Part shown: positions 32,614 through 41,712 of the stretch, one piece after another
How the letters are laid out: each line of letters starts with the position of its first letter
Position numbering within the stretch: the first letter of the stretch is position 1
Origin: Bog-159 sp049511415
GTDB lineage: Bacteria > Acidobacteriota > Terriglobia > Bryobacterales > Bryobacteraceae
Direction of reading: 5' to 3'
Assembly: GCA_049511415.1 (NCBI GenBank)
Contig: JBEKYC010000032.1
Coordinates: 9,050-73,049, forward strand
Length of the DNA stretch: 64,000 nucleotides
Position numbers and translations under genes: made by a program
Notes under the pieces: model-generated
The model's database searches: none
The model's input: the letters and a program-made list of their open reading frames with translations, nothing else
Told to the model about the DNA's origin: nothing

Positions 32614-34185
32614 TCACAAGTTCACGAACGTCACCTCGGAGCCCAGCGCCGCGATGAAAAAGCGGTCATGCGAGACCGCCACGACCGCTCCCGGATACAG
32701 GCGCAAGGCTTCCTCGAGGGCTTCCTGAGCCTCGATTTCCAGGTGATTGGTCGGCTCGTCGAGGAGCAACAGATTGGCCGTGCCATGGAGCACCCGCGCT
32801 AACGCGACTTTGGTGCGCTCGCCGCCGCTCAATTGATCGAGGCCGCGGTTCAGGCACTCGGGGCGCAGCCGCAGGCAGGCGAGCAGTGTGCGCGCGGCGG
32901 TATCGGTCCCCACGGCCTGCAAGGGTGAAAGGCCGGGGTCCATGTCGTCCGGATCCTGCGCGACCAAGGCCTGCTCGATATGCGCGCCGAAGCGAATGCA
33001 TCCCGCATCGGTTGGTTCGACTCCGCGGATGATATTCAGCAGCGTGGTTTTGCCCGAACCGTTGGCGCCGCCGATGACCAGGCGGCCGCCGCGCCGCAAG
33101 TGGAAACTGACATCGCGAAACAGGGTCCGCGCGCCATAGGATTTCGAAAGATGCTCGGCCATCAGCACGAGATCGCTGCCACGGCTCACGCGGGCGAACG
33201 ACAGACCCTCGATGGGCTGCTCTTCCCAGGGCTTTTCGACACCGTGTTCCGGGTCGACGCGGCTGCGCAGAATGCGCGCCGTGCGCGCGACTTTAGCCGC
33301 CTTGCGGGCGTAGTGATCTTTACCGCCGCGAATGCCATCGGGGGCGCGCGCCACCCGTCCGGCGAGTGCCTCCCGGCGCTCGGCGGCTAACGCCATGGCG
33401 CTGCGGCGGCGCTCGAATGCCTCGTAGGCTGCCCATGCCTGCGCGTCGAGTATCGCCCGCGCCCGCCGGTAGTCGGCGTAGCCACCCTCGAACACGCGCA
33501 CGCGGCCGCGATCGATTTCCACGATCCGCTCGGCAAAGGCGGCCAGCAGAGACCGGTCGTGCGATGCGATCACGCAGGCGCCATCGCGGGATCGCAGCGC
33601 GTCCTCCAGCCAGGCGCGGGCCGCGCTATCCAGGTGATTGGTGGGCTCGTCCAGGATCAGCAAATCGGCCGGTGTGGCCAACGCCCGCGCGAGGTGCGCC
33701 CGCATGCGCTCACCGCCGGAAAGGGATGATATTTCGCGGCTGAAATCCTGAGTTGCAAACCCCAAGCCCGCCAGCGTGCGCTCGATTTCGGCCTCAGCCT
33801 GATACCCGCCGCGCTCCATATATTCGTTGACGCGCTCGGCATACTCGGCGGGGTTTGCCAGGTCGCGCTCCAGTTCGACGATGCGGGCGCGCAACTCGTC
33901 GAGCGGCGGGAAGACGCCGAACGCAAAATCGAACAGCGTCTGCGAACGGTCTAATAGATTCTGCTGCGCCGCCGCTGCAACGGTCAGGTTGCGGCGGCGC
34001 GTGATCTCGCCTTGCGATGGCTCCAACCGGCCGGCTGACAACTGCAGTAGCGTCGATTTACCGGCTCCGTTGGGACCCACGAAAGCCACGCGGTCGCCGC
34101 GATTGATTGAGAACGAGACGCGCTGCAACACAGGCGCGCCGCACGAGTATGCAAAAGAGACTTGGGAAAGGCTCAGCAAAGACAT
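32614..34185 (-). CDS. ABC-F family ribosome-associated ATPase
   Basis: A 523-residue protein with two nucleotide-binding domains and no membrane segments. Domain 1 has Walker A FVGPNGAGKSTLLQLSAG, signature SSLSGGERMRAHLARAL and Walker B LLILDEPTNHLD. Domain 2 has Walker A IGGANGSGKTTLLNIIRG, signature DQLSGGERTKVALARVL and Walker B LLLLDEPTNHLE. The interdomain linker (about 235-315) is rich in Arg/Ala and corresponds to the P-site tRNA interaction motif. ABC-F proteins act in translation, either rescuing stalled ribosomes or protecting them from antibiotics. Which subfamily this is cannot be settled by eye. The 5' leader contains hairpins that might attenuate it. Confidence 0.9.
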   Translation of the reverse strand: MSLLSLSQVSFAYSCGAPVLQRVSFSINRGDRVAFVGPNGAGKSTLLQLSAGRLEPSQGEITRRRNLTVAAAAQQNLLDRSQTLFDFAFGVFPPLDELRARIVELERDLANPAEYAERVNEYMERGGYQAEAEIERTLAGLGFATQDFSREISSLSGGERMRAHLARALATPADLLILDEPTNHLDSAARAWLEDALRSRDGACVIASHDRSLLAAFAERIVEIDRGRVRVFEGGYADYRRARAILDAQAWAAYEAFERRRSAMALAAERREALAGRVARAPDGIRGGKDHYARKAAKVARTARILRSRVDPEHGVEKPWEEQPIEGLSFARVSRGSDLVLMAEHLSKSYGARTLFRDVSFHLRRGGRLVIGGANGSGKTTLLNIIRGVEPTDAGCIRFGAHIEQALVAQDPDDMDPGLSPLQAVGTDTAARTLLACLRLRPECLNRGLDQLSGGERTKVALARVLHGTANLLLLDEPTNHLEIEAQEALEEALRLYPGAVVAVSHDRFFIAALGSEVTFVNL

Positions 34186-34270
34186 AACACCTCACACGTC
34201 CGCCGTAAAGCGGATAAGCAAAAAGAGGGTTGGTCTTTACCGTTTCATGACGTCGCCTGACGGCGACTTC
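34186..34270 (-). promoter_or_regulatory. Structured leader of the ABC-F gene, possible attenuator
   Basis: On the minus strand a perfect hairpin GTCGCC-GTCA-GGCGAC (34267-34252) is followed by a possible three-codon peptide (ATG AAA CGG TAA). GTAAAG can then pair with CTTTAC downstream, or the latter can form the loop of TCCGC/GCGGA. Mutually exclusive hairpins with a short leader peptide are a known control scheme for ABC-F resistance genes. The evidence here is weak. Confidence 0.3.
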
Positions 34271-34296
34271 TCCATGCTAGCAGTTTTTGTATACGG

Positions 34297-35280
34297 CTAC
34301 AGCGGGTGTATCGGCGCGCGTTGACTGGGGCGCGCGGGGGACGGCACAAAGTAAACGGCAGCCTTGTTCGGACCTCCGTCTCGGGCAACATACAACGGTC
34401 CCTGGCCACCGCTATTCATCAGGAAGACCGAAGTATCGCCGAAGCGATCGAGGCGTGTCGGTATGAAGGTGAGGTCGAGGCTCTGCAGCACCGATCGCGA
34501 AGCTACGTCGTAAACCGCCAGCGTCCGGTTGCCGTTGGCTACCAGGAGGCGCTGGCTGTCGGTGGAAACCTGTAGCGCGACCGGCAAGCCGCCATCGTTG
34601 GCAAATAGCACGCCAGCCGGGGTGGTCGCATAGCTGGAGATTTGCCAGATCTGCCCGAACTGACTGTCTGCGAAATAGAGGTTGCCGCCTGCCAGCGCGA
34701 GGGCCGAGGGACTGGGGGAAGACGCAAGACGTTGCGGAGGAGCGGAAGCGCTCACCAGGAAGATGCCGCCGGCGTCGCCCGCCACGCCCACCAGGAGATG
34801 CTGGCCGTCGAACGCCAGTTGCGTCACCCGGCCGGGCACGTTCGTAAGGTCGATGGGCGCGCCGACCACCGGCGTCTTCGGCAGTCCGGTCACGATCTGG
34901 GCCTGGCCGGCGCCCGCCGAGTAGACCGCGGCGGCGCTGGCGTCGGACGCCCATGCGAAGAGATCCGCACCCGCAATCGCGCCCGGCACGTTGACGATTT
35001 GCACCGCGCCGGAACGAAGGCCGGTGTAGAGCACCAGCTTTCCGGTGCGGCGCGCGCCCAGCGCGGCGGAGCCATCCGGAGCCACGGCCCCGGAGACGAG
35101 TCCAGCGGCCACGGCGTTACCCAGATACGCGGCGCCGGGGATGCCGAGCATGGGGCGGACGGCGCCCGACGGCGGGTCGAAAATGAAGCCCGTGACCGGT
35201 CCGGCGACGCTGGTGGCGCTCTGCGCCCACCCCGAAATGGCAAACGCGCCGAATACCAAAACAAGCCTGCTTTTACGCAT
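34297..35280 (-). CDS. Secreted beta-propeller-like protein of unknown function
   Basis: A 327-residue protein with a clear signal peptide, MRKSRLVLVFGAFAISGWAQ, ending in a plausible cleavage site. The mature part consists of repeated strands such as DGQHLLVGVAGDAGGIFLVS, GGNLYFADSQFGQIWQIS and DSQRLLVANGNRTLAVYDVA, the spacing and pattern of a WD/YVTN-like propeller. Similar stand-alone secreted propellers are frequent in Solibacter-type genomes. The start at 35280 is chosen for the signal peptide; an open frame continues upstream to 35640 but is antisense to rpiB. No enzyme motif is visible. Confidence 0.75.
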   Translation of the reverse strand: MRKSRLVLVFGAFAISGWAQSATSVAGPVTGFIFDPPSGAVRPMLGIPGAAYLGNAVAAGLVSGAVAPDGSAALGARRTGKLVLYTGLRSGAVQIVNVPGAIAGADLFAWASDASAAAVYSAGAGQAQIVTGLPKTPVVGAPIDLTNVPGRVTQLAFDGQHLLVGVAGDAGGIFLVSASAPPQRLASSPSPSALALAGGNLYFADSQFGQIWQISSYATTPAGVLFANDGGLPVALQVSTDSQRLLVANGNRTLAVYDVASRSVLQSLDLTFIPTRLDRFGDTSVFLMNSGGQGPLYVARDGGPNKAAVYFVPSPARPSQRAPIHPL

Positions 35281-35361
35281 ATGTAGATAGATGCCGCGGC
35301 AGCCCGAAAATCTCACGGCCACTCTGGCAGTATAACGCGCCGCGCTATCATGGGAGCCATG

Positions 35362-35811
35362 ATGGTAGCCGTGGCCAGCGATCATGCCGGTTTCCCGTTG
35401 AAGGCGCGGTTGATCGAAGAATTGCACCAGTTGGGGCACCAGACCGTGGATTTGGGCACGGATTCCACCGATCCCGTGGACTACCCCGACTATTCGCGGG
35501 CGGCCGCCGAAGCCGTGCTGCAAGGCCGCGCCGAACGCGCCGTGCTGCTGTGTGGCAGCGGAGCGGGCGCCTGCGTGGCGGCCAACAAGTTCAAAGGCAT
35601 TCGCGCCGCCACCTGCCACGATCCTTTCTCCGCGCACCAATCCGTGGAGGATGACGACGTCAATGTGATGTGCCTGGGCGCGCGGGTGGTGGGCCCCTCG
35701 TTGGCGGTGGATCTGGTGCGCGAGTATGTCGCCGCCAAGTTTTCAGGTTTGGAGCGCCACAAGCGGCGTCTCGCCAAAGTCGCCGGATTTGAAGAGCAGT
35801 TCGGCCGCTAG
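35362..35811 (+). CDS. rpiB: RpiB/LacAB-family sugar-phosphate isomerase (ribose-5-phosphate isomerase B)
   Basis: A 149-residue protein starting MVAVASDHAGFPLKARL. The family motifs are SDHAGF at the N-terminus, DYPDYSRAAAEAVLQG, the active-site loop LLCGSGAGACVAANK and GIRAATCHDPFSAHQS, then DDDVNVMCLGARVVG. The usual GTG[IV]G of the loop is GSGAGA here. It interconverts ribose-5-phosphate and ribulose-5-phosphate in the non-oxidative pentose phosphate pathway, or related substrates. The start at 35362 fits the GGGAG ribosome-binding site at 35352-35356; ATGs at 35350 and 35359 are in frame. A hairpin follows the stop codon. Confidence 0.88.
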   Translation: MVAVASDHAGFPLKARLIEELHQLGHQTVDLGTDSTDPVDYPDYSRAAAEAVLQGRAERAVLLCGSGAGACVAANKFKGIRAATCHDPFSAHQSVEDDDVNVMCLGARVVGPSLAVDLVREYVAAKFSGLERHKRRLAKVAGFEEQFGR

Positions 35812-35812
35812 C

Positions 35813-35834
35813 AGCCGCGCATTCGTCCGCGGCT
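35813..35834 (+). terminator. Hairpin between rpiB and citrate synthase
   Basis: AGCCGCG (35813-35819) and CGCGGCT (35828-35834) form a perfect 7-bp stem with an 8-nt loop, starting two bases after the rpiB stop codon. It lacks a U-run, so termination may be partial. Confidence 0.4.
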
Positions 35835-35880
35835 TGCTATATCCTATGTAAGGCACCTCCGCCAAGCGAGGAAACGATCA

Positions 35881-37185
35881 ATGGACAAGGAAGTCCTTCA
35901 GGTCGTGGACGGGCGCACCAGCGCCGCCTACGATCTTCCCTTTTACAAAGGCGCCATCCGGGCCATGGATTTGCGCCAGGTCAAGACCGGCCCGGAAGAC
36001 TTCGGCCTGATGACTTACGATCCGGCCTTTCTAAATACGGCGTCTTGCCAAAGCGCTATTACCTTTATCGATGGTGACAAGGGCATCCTGCGGTATCGCG
36101 GATATCCCGTGGAGCAGTTGGCCGAGAACTGCTCGTTCCTGGAAGTCGCCTATCTGATTCTGCAGGGTGAACTGCCTACGGTGGCGGAACTGAAGCAATG
36201 GGTGGAGAGCGTCACCAGGCACACCATGCTGCATGAAACCAGCAAGAAATTCCTGGAAGGTTTCCGCTACAACGCCCACCCCATGGGGATGTTCATCAGC
36301 ACGGTGGCGGCGCTTTCGACCGTCTATCCGGAGGCGCGCCACGTGCTGGACCCGGAGGTGCGCCAGTTGCAGATCCACAGGCTCATCGGCAAGGTGCCGA
36401 CCATTGCCGCTTACACCTACCGGCACAGCCTGGGATTTCCGTATGTCTATCCCGATAACGATCTCAGCTACACCGAGAACTTCATGAACATGCTCTGGAA
36501 GATGGTGGAGCCGAAGTATCAGGTGCACCCGGTGCTGGCGCGCGCGCTGGACATTCTGTTTATTCTGCATGCCGACCACGAGCAGAATTGCAGCACGAAC
36601 GTGATGCGCGCGGTGGGCAGTTCGCAGGCCGATCCGTTCGTGGCTCTATCGGCCGCGGCGGCGGCGCTCTCCGGGCCGCTGCACGGCGGCGCCAACGAGG
36701 AAGTGCTGCGCATGCTCGACGAGATCGGATCGAAGGACAAGGTGCCCGCTTATATCGCCAGCGTCAAGGCCGGCAAGGGTAAATTGATGGGCTTCGGGCA
36801 TCGCGTGTACAAGAACTACGATCCGCGCGCCCGCATCATCAAATGGGCCGCGGGCAAGGTGTTTGAAGTCACCGGCAAGAATCCGATGCTGGAGATTGCC
36901 CTGGAGCTGGAGCGGATCGCGCTCGAAGACGAATACTTCGTAAAGCGCAAGCTCTATCCCAACGTGGATTTCTACTCCGGCATCATGTATCAGGCCATGG
37001 GCTTCCGGCCGGAAATGTTCACCGTGCTATTCGCCATTCCACGCACCGTCGGCTGGCTGGCGCAATGGCAGGAGATGCTGGAGGACCCGGAGCAGAAGAT
37101 CGCGCGTCCGCGGCAGATCTACACGGGATATGAAGCCCGCGACTACGTGCCGGTGGAACAGCGCGGGGCCACAGTCACGGCGTAG
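35881..37185 (+). CDS. gltA: Citrate synthase
   Basis: A 434-residue citrate synthase preceded by GAGGAAA as ribosome-binding site. GILRYRGYPVEQLAENCSFL is the typical N-terminal signature. The catalytic residues sit in HADHEQNCSTNVMRAVGSS and AALSGPLHGGANEEVLRML (two histidines), and in NVDFYSGIMYQAMGF (Asp). GFGHRVYKNYDPRARI binds coenzyme A and oxaloacetate. It condenses acetyl-CoA and oxaloacetate at the entry of the citric acid cycle. Length matches the type II (hexameric) bacterial form. A small membrane protein gene follows 15 bp later. Confidence 0.96.
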   Translation: MDKEVLQVVDGRTSAAYDLPFYKGAIRAMDLRQVKTGPEDFGLMTYDPAFLNTASCQSAITFIDGDKGILRYRGYPVEQLAENCSFLEVAYLILQGELPTVAELKQWVESVTRHTMLHETSKKFLEGFRYNAHPMGMFISTVAALSTVYPEARHVLDPEVRQLQIHRLIGKVPTIAAYTYRHSLGFPYVYPDNDLSYTENFMNMLWKMVEPKYQVHPVLARALDILFILHADHEQNCSTNVMRAVGSSQADPFVALSAAAAALSGPLHGGANEEVLRMLDEIGSKDKVPAYIASVKAGKGKLMGFGHRVYKNYDPRARIIKWAAGKVFEVTGKNPMLEIALELERIALEDEYFVKRKLYPNVDFYSGIMYQAMGFRPEMFTVLFAIPRTVGWLAQWQEMLEDPEQKIARPRQIYTGYEARDYVPVEQRGATVTA

Positions 37186-37200
37186 ACAGGGTCGGCGCGT

Positions 37201-37638
37201 ATGGCCGGGCGCGGCAAACTCCTTTTCAAGGCTCCGTCGATTGGCACACGATCACGGTATTTCTGGGCGATTTGGGCTTTTGTCATGGCGCTGTTGTTCG
37301 TCGAATCCTGGGCCCTTCACCGGTCCACAAATTGGTTGGGTATCTGCTTCTTCATGGCATACGGAGTTGTCTTCTCCTTGTCGCGGCGGGCGGGCATCTA
37401 TGAAAGCGGCATCCGGCTTCCCGCCAGGTTTGACAGCCGGGGTCGATTCATTCCGTGGTCACAGATCGAGCGATTCCACTGGGACGGCGACATTCTTGCC
37501 ATCCAGTTTTCCGCGACCTTGGCTGGCACAAATTTCGGGAATCCGCTCAACGGCGGCGCAATCCGCGTGCCTGATGATCAGCGGGCGCAAGTGGAACAGC
37601 TTCTGGCGCAGTCGAAAACACGTGCCGGGAACTCCTAA
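37201..37638 (+). CDS. Small membrane protein, DUF5673-like
   Basis: A 145-residue protein with two predicted membrane segments (about 21-38, FWAIWAFVMALLFVESWA, and 45-62, WLGICFFMAYGVVFSLS). The cytosolic part contains GIYESGIRLPARFDSRGRF and IPWSQIERFHWDGD, a pattern like DUF5673 proteins, in which a PH-like beta domain follows the membrane hairpin. Function is unknown. It follows gltA by 15 bp and may be read through from it. Its stop overlaps the stop of the convergent transporter gene by 4 bp. Confidence 0.7.
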   Translation: MAGRGKLLFKAPSIGTRSRYFWAIWAFVMALLFVESWALHRSTNWLGICFFMAYGVVFSLSRRAGIYESGIRLPARFDSRGRFIPWSQIERFHWDGDILAIQFSATLAGTNFGNPLNGGAIRVPDDQRAQVEQLLAQSKTRAGNS

Positions 37639-39050
37639 GCCGCCGGCAGGTCGTGCAACGATTCCGCCTTGGCCAACCGCGGCCAACTGAATCCGTACCA
37701 GGCGACGAAGGCGAAACAGAACATCGGCACGGCGAAGCCGCGCGACATGTCGAATTGGTCCGCCACATAACCCATCAGCTTGGGCAGAAGCGCGCCGCCC
37801 ATGATGGCCATCACGATGAATGCGGATGCCTTCTTGCCGCGCGCGCCCAGGCCGAAAATGCCCAGCGCGAAGATGGTAGGAAACATGATCGACATGAAGA
37901 AGTAAGATAGAAACACGCAGATTACCGACGGCCATCCGAACTTACAAAACACCATGAAGGTCATCAGGACGTTAGCCGCGCCATAGATGCCCAGGATCTT
38001 GTGGGCTGAGTAACGCCGCAGCAGGCCCGCGCCCGTAAAGCGGCCGACCAGGAAACAGATCAGGCCCAGGGAGGCCAGGTTCGCGGCGCCTTTGTCCGTC
38101 ATGCGGAGGATTCTGTCCGCCGTGTGGAGCCAGCCGGAAAGCCAACTCTGCAGGAAACCGGCGTTCGTGGAAAGGCGCGTCAAACCGGATTGCCATGCGG
38201 CGGGAACGGCGGGCATCTCCGAAATCATGTAATTGATGAAGAAGCTGAAAATGCCCGCCTGCGCGGCGACGTAGAAGAATTGCGCGGCCACCGCCATCAC
38301 AAAGTGCGGATGCGACCAGATGGAGTGCGACACATCGGGAGATTTCTCATCCAGGTGATACTCGTCGGCGATCTTGATATCGGGGACGCTGGCGAAATAG
38401 AAGATCACCGCCAGCACGGTAACCAGGACGGCGGAAGCGACATAGGGAACGTACAAGGTCTGGCTGCCGGTGCTTCGGCCCATGGCGTCCTTCGAATAAA
38501 AAAACATACTGCCCACCACCGGGCCGATGATCCAGCCGACTCCGTTGCAGGATTGCGCGAGATTGATGCGGGTGGCGGCGAAGCGTTTCTGGCCCAGCAC
38601 GGTGGTGTATGGGTTAGCGATGGTCTCCAGAAACGTCAAACCGGTGGCGACTATGCAAACGCCCGTGAGGAAGGCCAAGAATGCGGTGTTCGGCGATACG
38701 CGCCCCTCGTGGACCATGGAGTTCACATAAGTGGCCGGAAGAAACGAGAAGCCGCCCAAGGCCACTAATAACAGGCCCGTAATGATGCCGCCCTTATAAC
38801 CCAGCTTGGTGGCCAGCCAGCCCGCCGGCACGGACATCAGGAAGTATCCGAGATAGTGGGCGAACTGCACCCAGGCGGATTGCGCTTTCGTAAGCCCCAG
38901 TTCGTCCTGGAAGTGCTTGTCCATCACGTCGATCATCCCGTTGAGAAATCCCCACAGAAGAAAGAGGGAACTAACCAGGATGAAGGTGAAGACCAGGTTC
39001 CTGCCATCGTCGGTTATGAACAGGCCTTTCGCTTCGCTCTTGTTATTCAC
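37635..39050 (-). CDS. MFS sugar:proton symporter, FucP-like
   Basis: A 471-residue transporter with about 12 transmembrane helices. LFLLWGFLNGMIDVMDKHFQ is the highly characteristic first helix of the FucP (fucose/glucose/galactose:H+) family, including the Asp-bearing loop. GYFLMSVPAGWLATKLGYKG is the MFS motif A region, and TFLETIANPYTTVLG matches the ETxANPY signature. The translation starts at a GTG (39050) that overlaps the stop of the GH2 gene in GTGA, so it is translationally coupled to that hydrolase. The product probably imports the monosaccharide released by it. Confidence 0.9.
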   Translation of the reverse strand: MNNKSEAKGLFITDDGRNLVFTFILVSSLFLLWGFLNGMIDVMDKHFQDELGLTKAQSAWVQFAHYLGYFLMSVPAGWLATKLGYKGGIITGLLLVALGGFSFLPATYVNSMVHEGRVSPNTAFLAFLTGVCIVATGLTFLETIANPYTTVLGQKRFAATRINLAQSCNGVGWIIGPVVGSMFFYSKDAMGRSTGSQTLYVPYVASAVLVTVLAVIFYFASVPDIKIADEYHLDEKSPDVSHSIWSHPHFVMAVAAQFFYVAAQAGIFSFFINYMISEMPAVPAAWQSGLTRLSTNAGFLQSWLSGWLHTADRILRMTDKGAANLASLGLICFLVGRFTGAGLLRRYSAHKILGIYGAANVLMTFMVFCKFGWPSVICVFLSYFFMSIMFPTIFALGIFGLGARGKKASAFIVMAIMGGALLPKLMGYVADQFDMSRGFAVPMFCFAFVAWYGFSWPRLAKAESLHDLPAA

Positions 39051-41677
39051 TTTACGTTCCAGCCTTCCACCTGAACAGCCGGCGGCTTCTGCCCGGCGGC
39101 GATGGCTTTATAAGTTGCAGTGACGGTGCGTTTCTCGCCCGGCATCAGTGGGAAGTAATTGTCCTCCCAAATCACCGGCAGGATTTCGGCCTCTTCGCGT
39201 ATATCTTCCTCATCGCGTCTGACAGTCTTGACCATCAGGTGTACCGCGAAGGCCAGGTTGCGCGATGGATTCTCCACCGTTACATGCGTCAGCCCATCCG
39301 CGCCTTTTACCTCGGATTCCGCCGCATATCGGAGCGTCACCGGCGGCAATGCATTCAGAGCGCTGAAATCGGCATAGCTCTTCTCCGGCGTGTAAAACCA
39401 GGTGGATTGGTCCCAATCCAGTTCATCCGGTTTGGTGGAGAGCCAATAGAAGTTGGTGCTTACGGTTTTGCCGGATGCATCCTCCAGGGCCAGCCGCACG
39501 AAGTACGTGGACGAGACGCCGTCGGGCGCGGGAATGGCGAAGGCACGCGTCGCGCTGTCTTCGGACACATCCACAGCCGCGTCCTTGCTGAACTTCTCCG
39601 TCATGTCGATGTTATACAGCCAGGCCCGCGCTTTCATGCCCGGGAAAGACTGATAGAAGGAATTAACCACCACCACCGAGCCGTCGTCATAACTATATTG
39701 AATGTGCAGCGGCTCGTTGGCCTTCTTAGCGCCGAAGTAAGATCCGCCCGGCCGCAGATACCAGTCATATAGATGCCAGATCATGGAAGGCCAGGCGTTG
39801 TTCAGCATCCATTGGATGACGCCGGTGGATGTGTACTTATTGCGTCCGAAGGCTTCGAACATGGCGCGATGCCCTTCGTACGCCATCACCTGGGCCTTGC
39901 GGGCAAATTCTTCCGCGCTGCCGGAGGGTCCATAGCGCGCGTCGAGCGCCGTGGTAAACGTGTGCAAGTCCTTGAAGGCGCCGCCGCCGGCGTGGTAATC
40001 CCACCACGAGTTAACCGGCCACAAGTGGTCGGCGGGCAGCATCTGGCGCAGCGTTTCGATTGGCGGGATCGCGGGTCCCGGACCCGTTTCGCTGTTGAAC
40101 CCGTGGGCGCCGCCGCGGGTTTTATCGAGCGACCAGTAGTTCGGCGGCACCCAATCGTAGGGTCCGGTCATCTTCACGCCGGTCTTGCCGCTGACGTCGG
40201 TGGGACGCTCGGTGGCCGACGACTCGAACGGATTCGGCCAATCCAGCTCCTTCAGGATATCGATGTACTTCTGCTCCACAGCCGCCACCGGCGGATTGTC
40301 GCTGCCGTTCATCCAGTTGAAGACCGACGGGTGGCTGCGCAGGCGGCGGATCTGATCACGCAGCGAGGCGGCGGCGATGGAATGGTCTTCGTCTTTCCAG
40401 TTTTCCCACTTCTCCCAGTGATCGCAGCAGCACCAGCCGGCGGTGACCAGGATGCCCATCCGATCGGTCAGGTCGAAGAAATGGTCGTCCTCGAGCTTGC
40501 CTTCCAGGCGCACCGCGTTCAGGTTCATATCGCGGACGTATTTCAGTTCCTGCTCCTGTCGCTCCGGCGAGGTGCGCAGCAGCATGTCGAACGTGTAGCC
40601 GGCGCCGCGAATCAGAATATTCCTGCCGTTGATGCGGAACAGGCGGTGGTTCTGTTCGTCGAGTATGGAAGTCACTTCGCGGATGCCGAAGCGCTGGGAC
40701 GCTTCATCGGAAACCGCGCCGCCGGTTTCGAATTGCAGCTTGAGCGTGTACAGATTCGGCGTCCCCACCTGGATGGGCCACCACAAACGCGGGTTCGCCA
40801 TGACGAGCTGCGCGAATTGATCGGGCGTGAATTTCACCACCTTGGTCTCATTCGGCGCCAGGCGGACGTCCTGCGAAAAGGCCACGCCTTCGATATCGCC
40901 CTTGATCGTGCCGCTCACAGCGTGTTTCGTGCCGTTGGTCAGTTCGGCGCTGACGGTCAACTCCGCCTTGTCGTTGGCGGGCGGATTCAGATGCGTGATC
41001 ACCTGCGGATAGCGGATCGCCACGGGCCCGGTGGCATCCAGGTGTACGTCGCGCCACAAGCCCATGCTCTTGTCCGGCGGCTGCGGATTCCAGTCCACGA
41101 AGGTGATGGAGAGGTCATCGGGCAGCGGCGCGAAGACTTCGACGGCGAGGCTGTTGGCCGCGCCCGGCCGCAGCGCTTCGGTGACGTTGTATTCGAACCG
41201 CCGCCAGGCGCCCGCCATATCGTTGGCGTCCGCGATGCGCTTGCCGTTCATCCAGACGTTGGCCCGGTAGTTGATGCCGTCGAAGCGCAGCCACAGGGTC
41301 TTGCCCTTGTGCTCCGCGGGCGCCGCAAATTCGGTGCGAAACCACCAGGGGACGCGGTACGGGCTGTCGGGCGGCATGGGGATGTTGGAGAAATTCGCGC
41401 CGATGGGATAGCTGGTTCCGGCGTAGGCGCGCAGGTTCATGCCGAACCCCGGGTCCGGATAAACGTGGTTCTGCACCAGGGTGGCGACTACGGTGGCCGG
41501 CATGCTCGCCGGGTACCAGCCGGTGGTCTGGTAGCCGGGCTTCGAAATTACATCGCCCGAATCGCGCACCATGCTGGACGATTGGATGGCCCAATGGTCG
41601 CGCAGCAGCAGCGGCTCGGCGGGCTGGGCGTGCGACGCGGCAGCCGCCAGCATCGCGAGGCAGAAAAGTCTTCGCAT
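39047..41677 (-). CDS. Secreted GH2 exo-beta-D-glucosaminidase (CsxA-like)
   Basis: An 876-residue enzyme with signal peptide MRRLFCLAMLAAAASHAQ. The N-terminal galactose-binding-like domain (about 30-200) contains GWYPASMPATVVATLVQNHV and WLRFDGINYRANVWMNGKRI. After immunoglobulin-like domains, the barrel shows NAVRLEGKLEDDHFFDL, FNWMNGSDNPP and HGFNSETGPGPAIP. In the exo-glucosaminidase group of GH2 the acid/base is Asp in a GSD motif and the nucleophile Glu in SET, and both are present. It likely removes glucosamine from chitosan oligomers. The Asp rather than Asn-Glu at the first site argues against beta-galactosidase or mannosidase. It is coupled to the downstream FucP-like symporter. 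Confidence 0.87.
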   Translation of the reverse strand: MRRLFCLAMLAAAASHAQPAEPLLLRDHWAIQSSSMVRDSGDVISKPGYQTTGWYPASMPATVVATLVQNHVYPDPGFGMNLRAYAGTSYPIGANFSNIPMPPDSPYRVPWWFRTEFAAPAEHKGKTLWLRFDGINYRANVWMNGKRIADANDMAGAWRRFEYNVTEALRPGAANSLAVEVFAPLPDDLSITFVDWNPQPPDKSMGLWRDVHLDATGPVAIRYPQVITHLNPPANDKAELTVSAELTNGTKHAVSGTIKGDIEGVAFSQDVRLAPNETKVVKFTPDQFAQLVMANPRLWWPIQVGTPNLYTLKLQFETGGAVSDEASQRFGIREVTSILDEQNHRLFRINGRNILIRGAGYTFDMLLRTSPERQEQELKYVRDMNLNAVRLEGKLEDDHFFDLTDRMGILVTAGWCCCDHWEKWENWKDEDHSIAAASLRDQIRRLRSHPSVFNWMNGSDNPPVAAVEQKYIDILKELDWPNPFESSATERPTDVSGKTGVKMTGPYDWVPPNYWSLDKTRGGAHGFNSETGPGPAIPPIETLRQMLPADHLWPVNSWWDYHAGGGAFKDLHTFTTALDARYGPSGSAEEFARKAQVMAYEGHRAMFEAFGRNKYTSTGVIQWMLNNAWPSMIWHLYDWYLRPGGSYFGAKKANEPLHIQYSYDDGSVVVVNSFYQSFPGMKARAWLYNIDMTEKFSKDAAVDVSEDSATRAFAIPAPDGVSSTYFVRLALEDASGKTVSTNFYWLSTKPDELDWDQSTWFYTPEKSYADFSALNALPPVTLRYAAESEVKGADGLTHVTVENPSRNLAFAVHLMVKTVRRDEEDIREEAEILPVIWEDNYFPLMPGEKRTVTATYKAIAAGQKPPAVQVEGWNVK

Positions 41678-41712
41678 GGTTCACTTCCGAATCAAGAGAT
41701 TACTATATACAT

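Noticed and set aside
35280..35640. Longer start for the secreted propeller protein
   Set aside because: The extension is antisense to rpiB and would bury the signal peptide.
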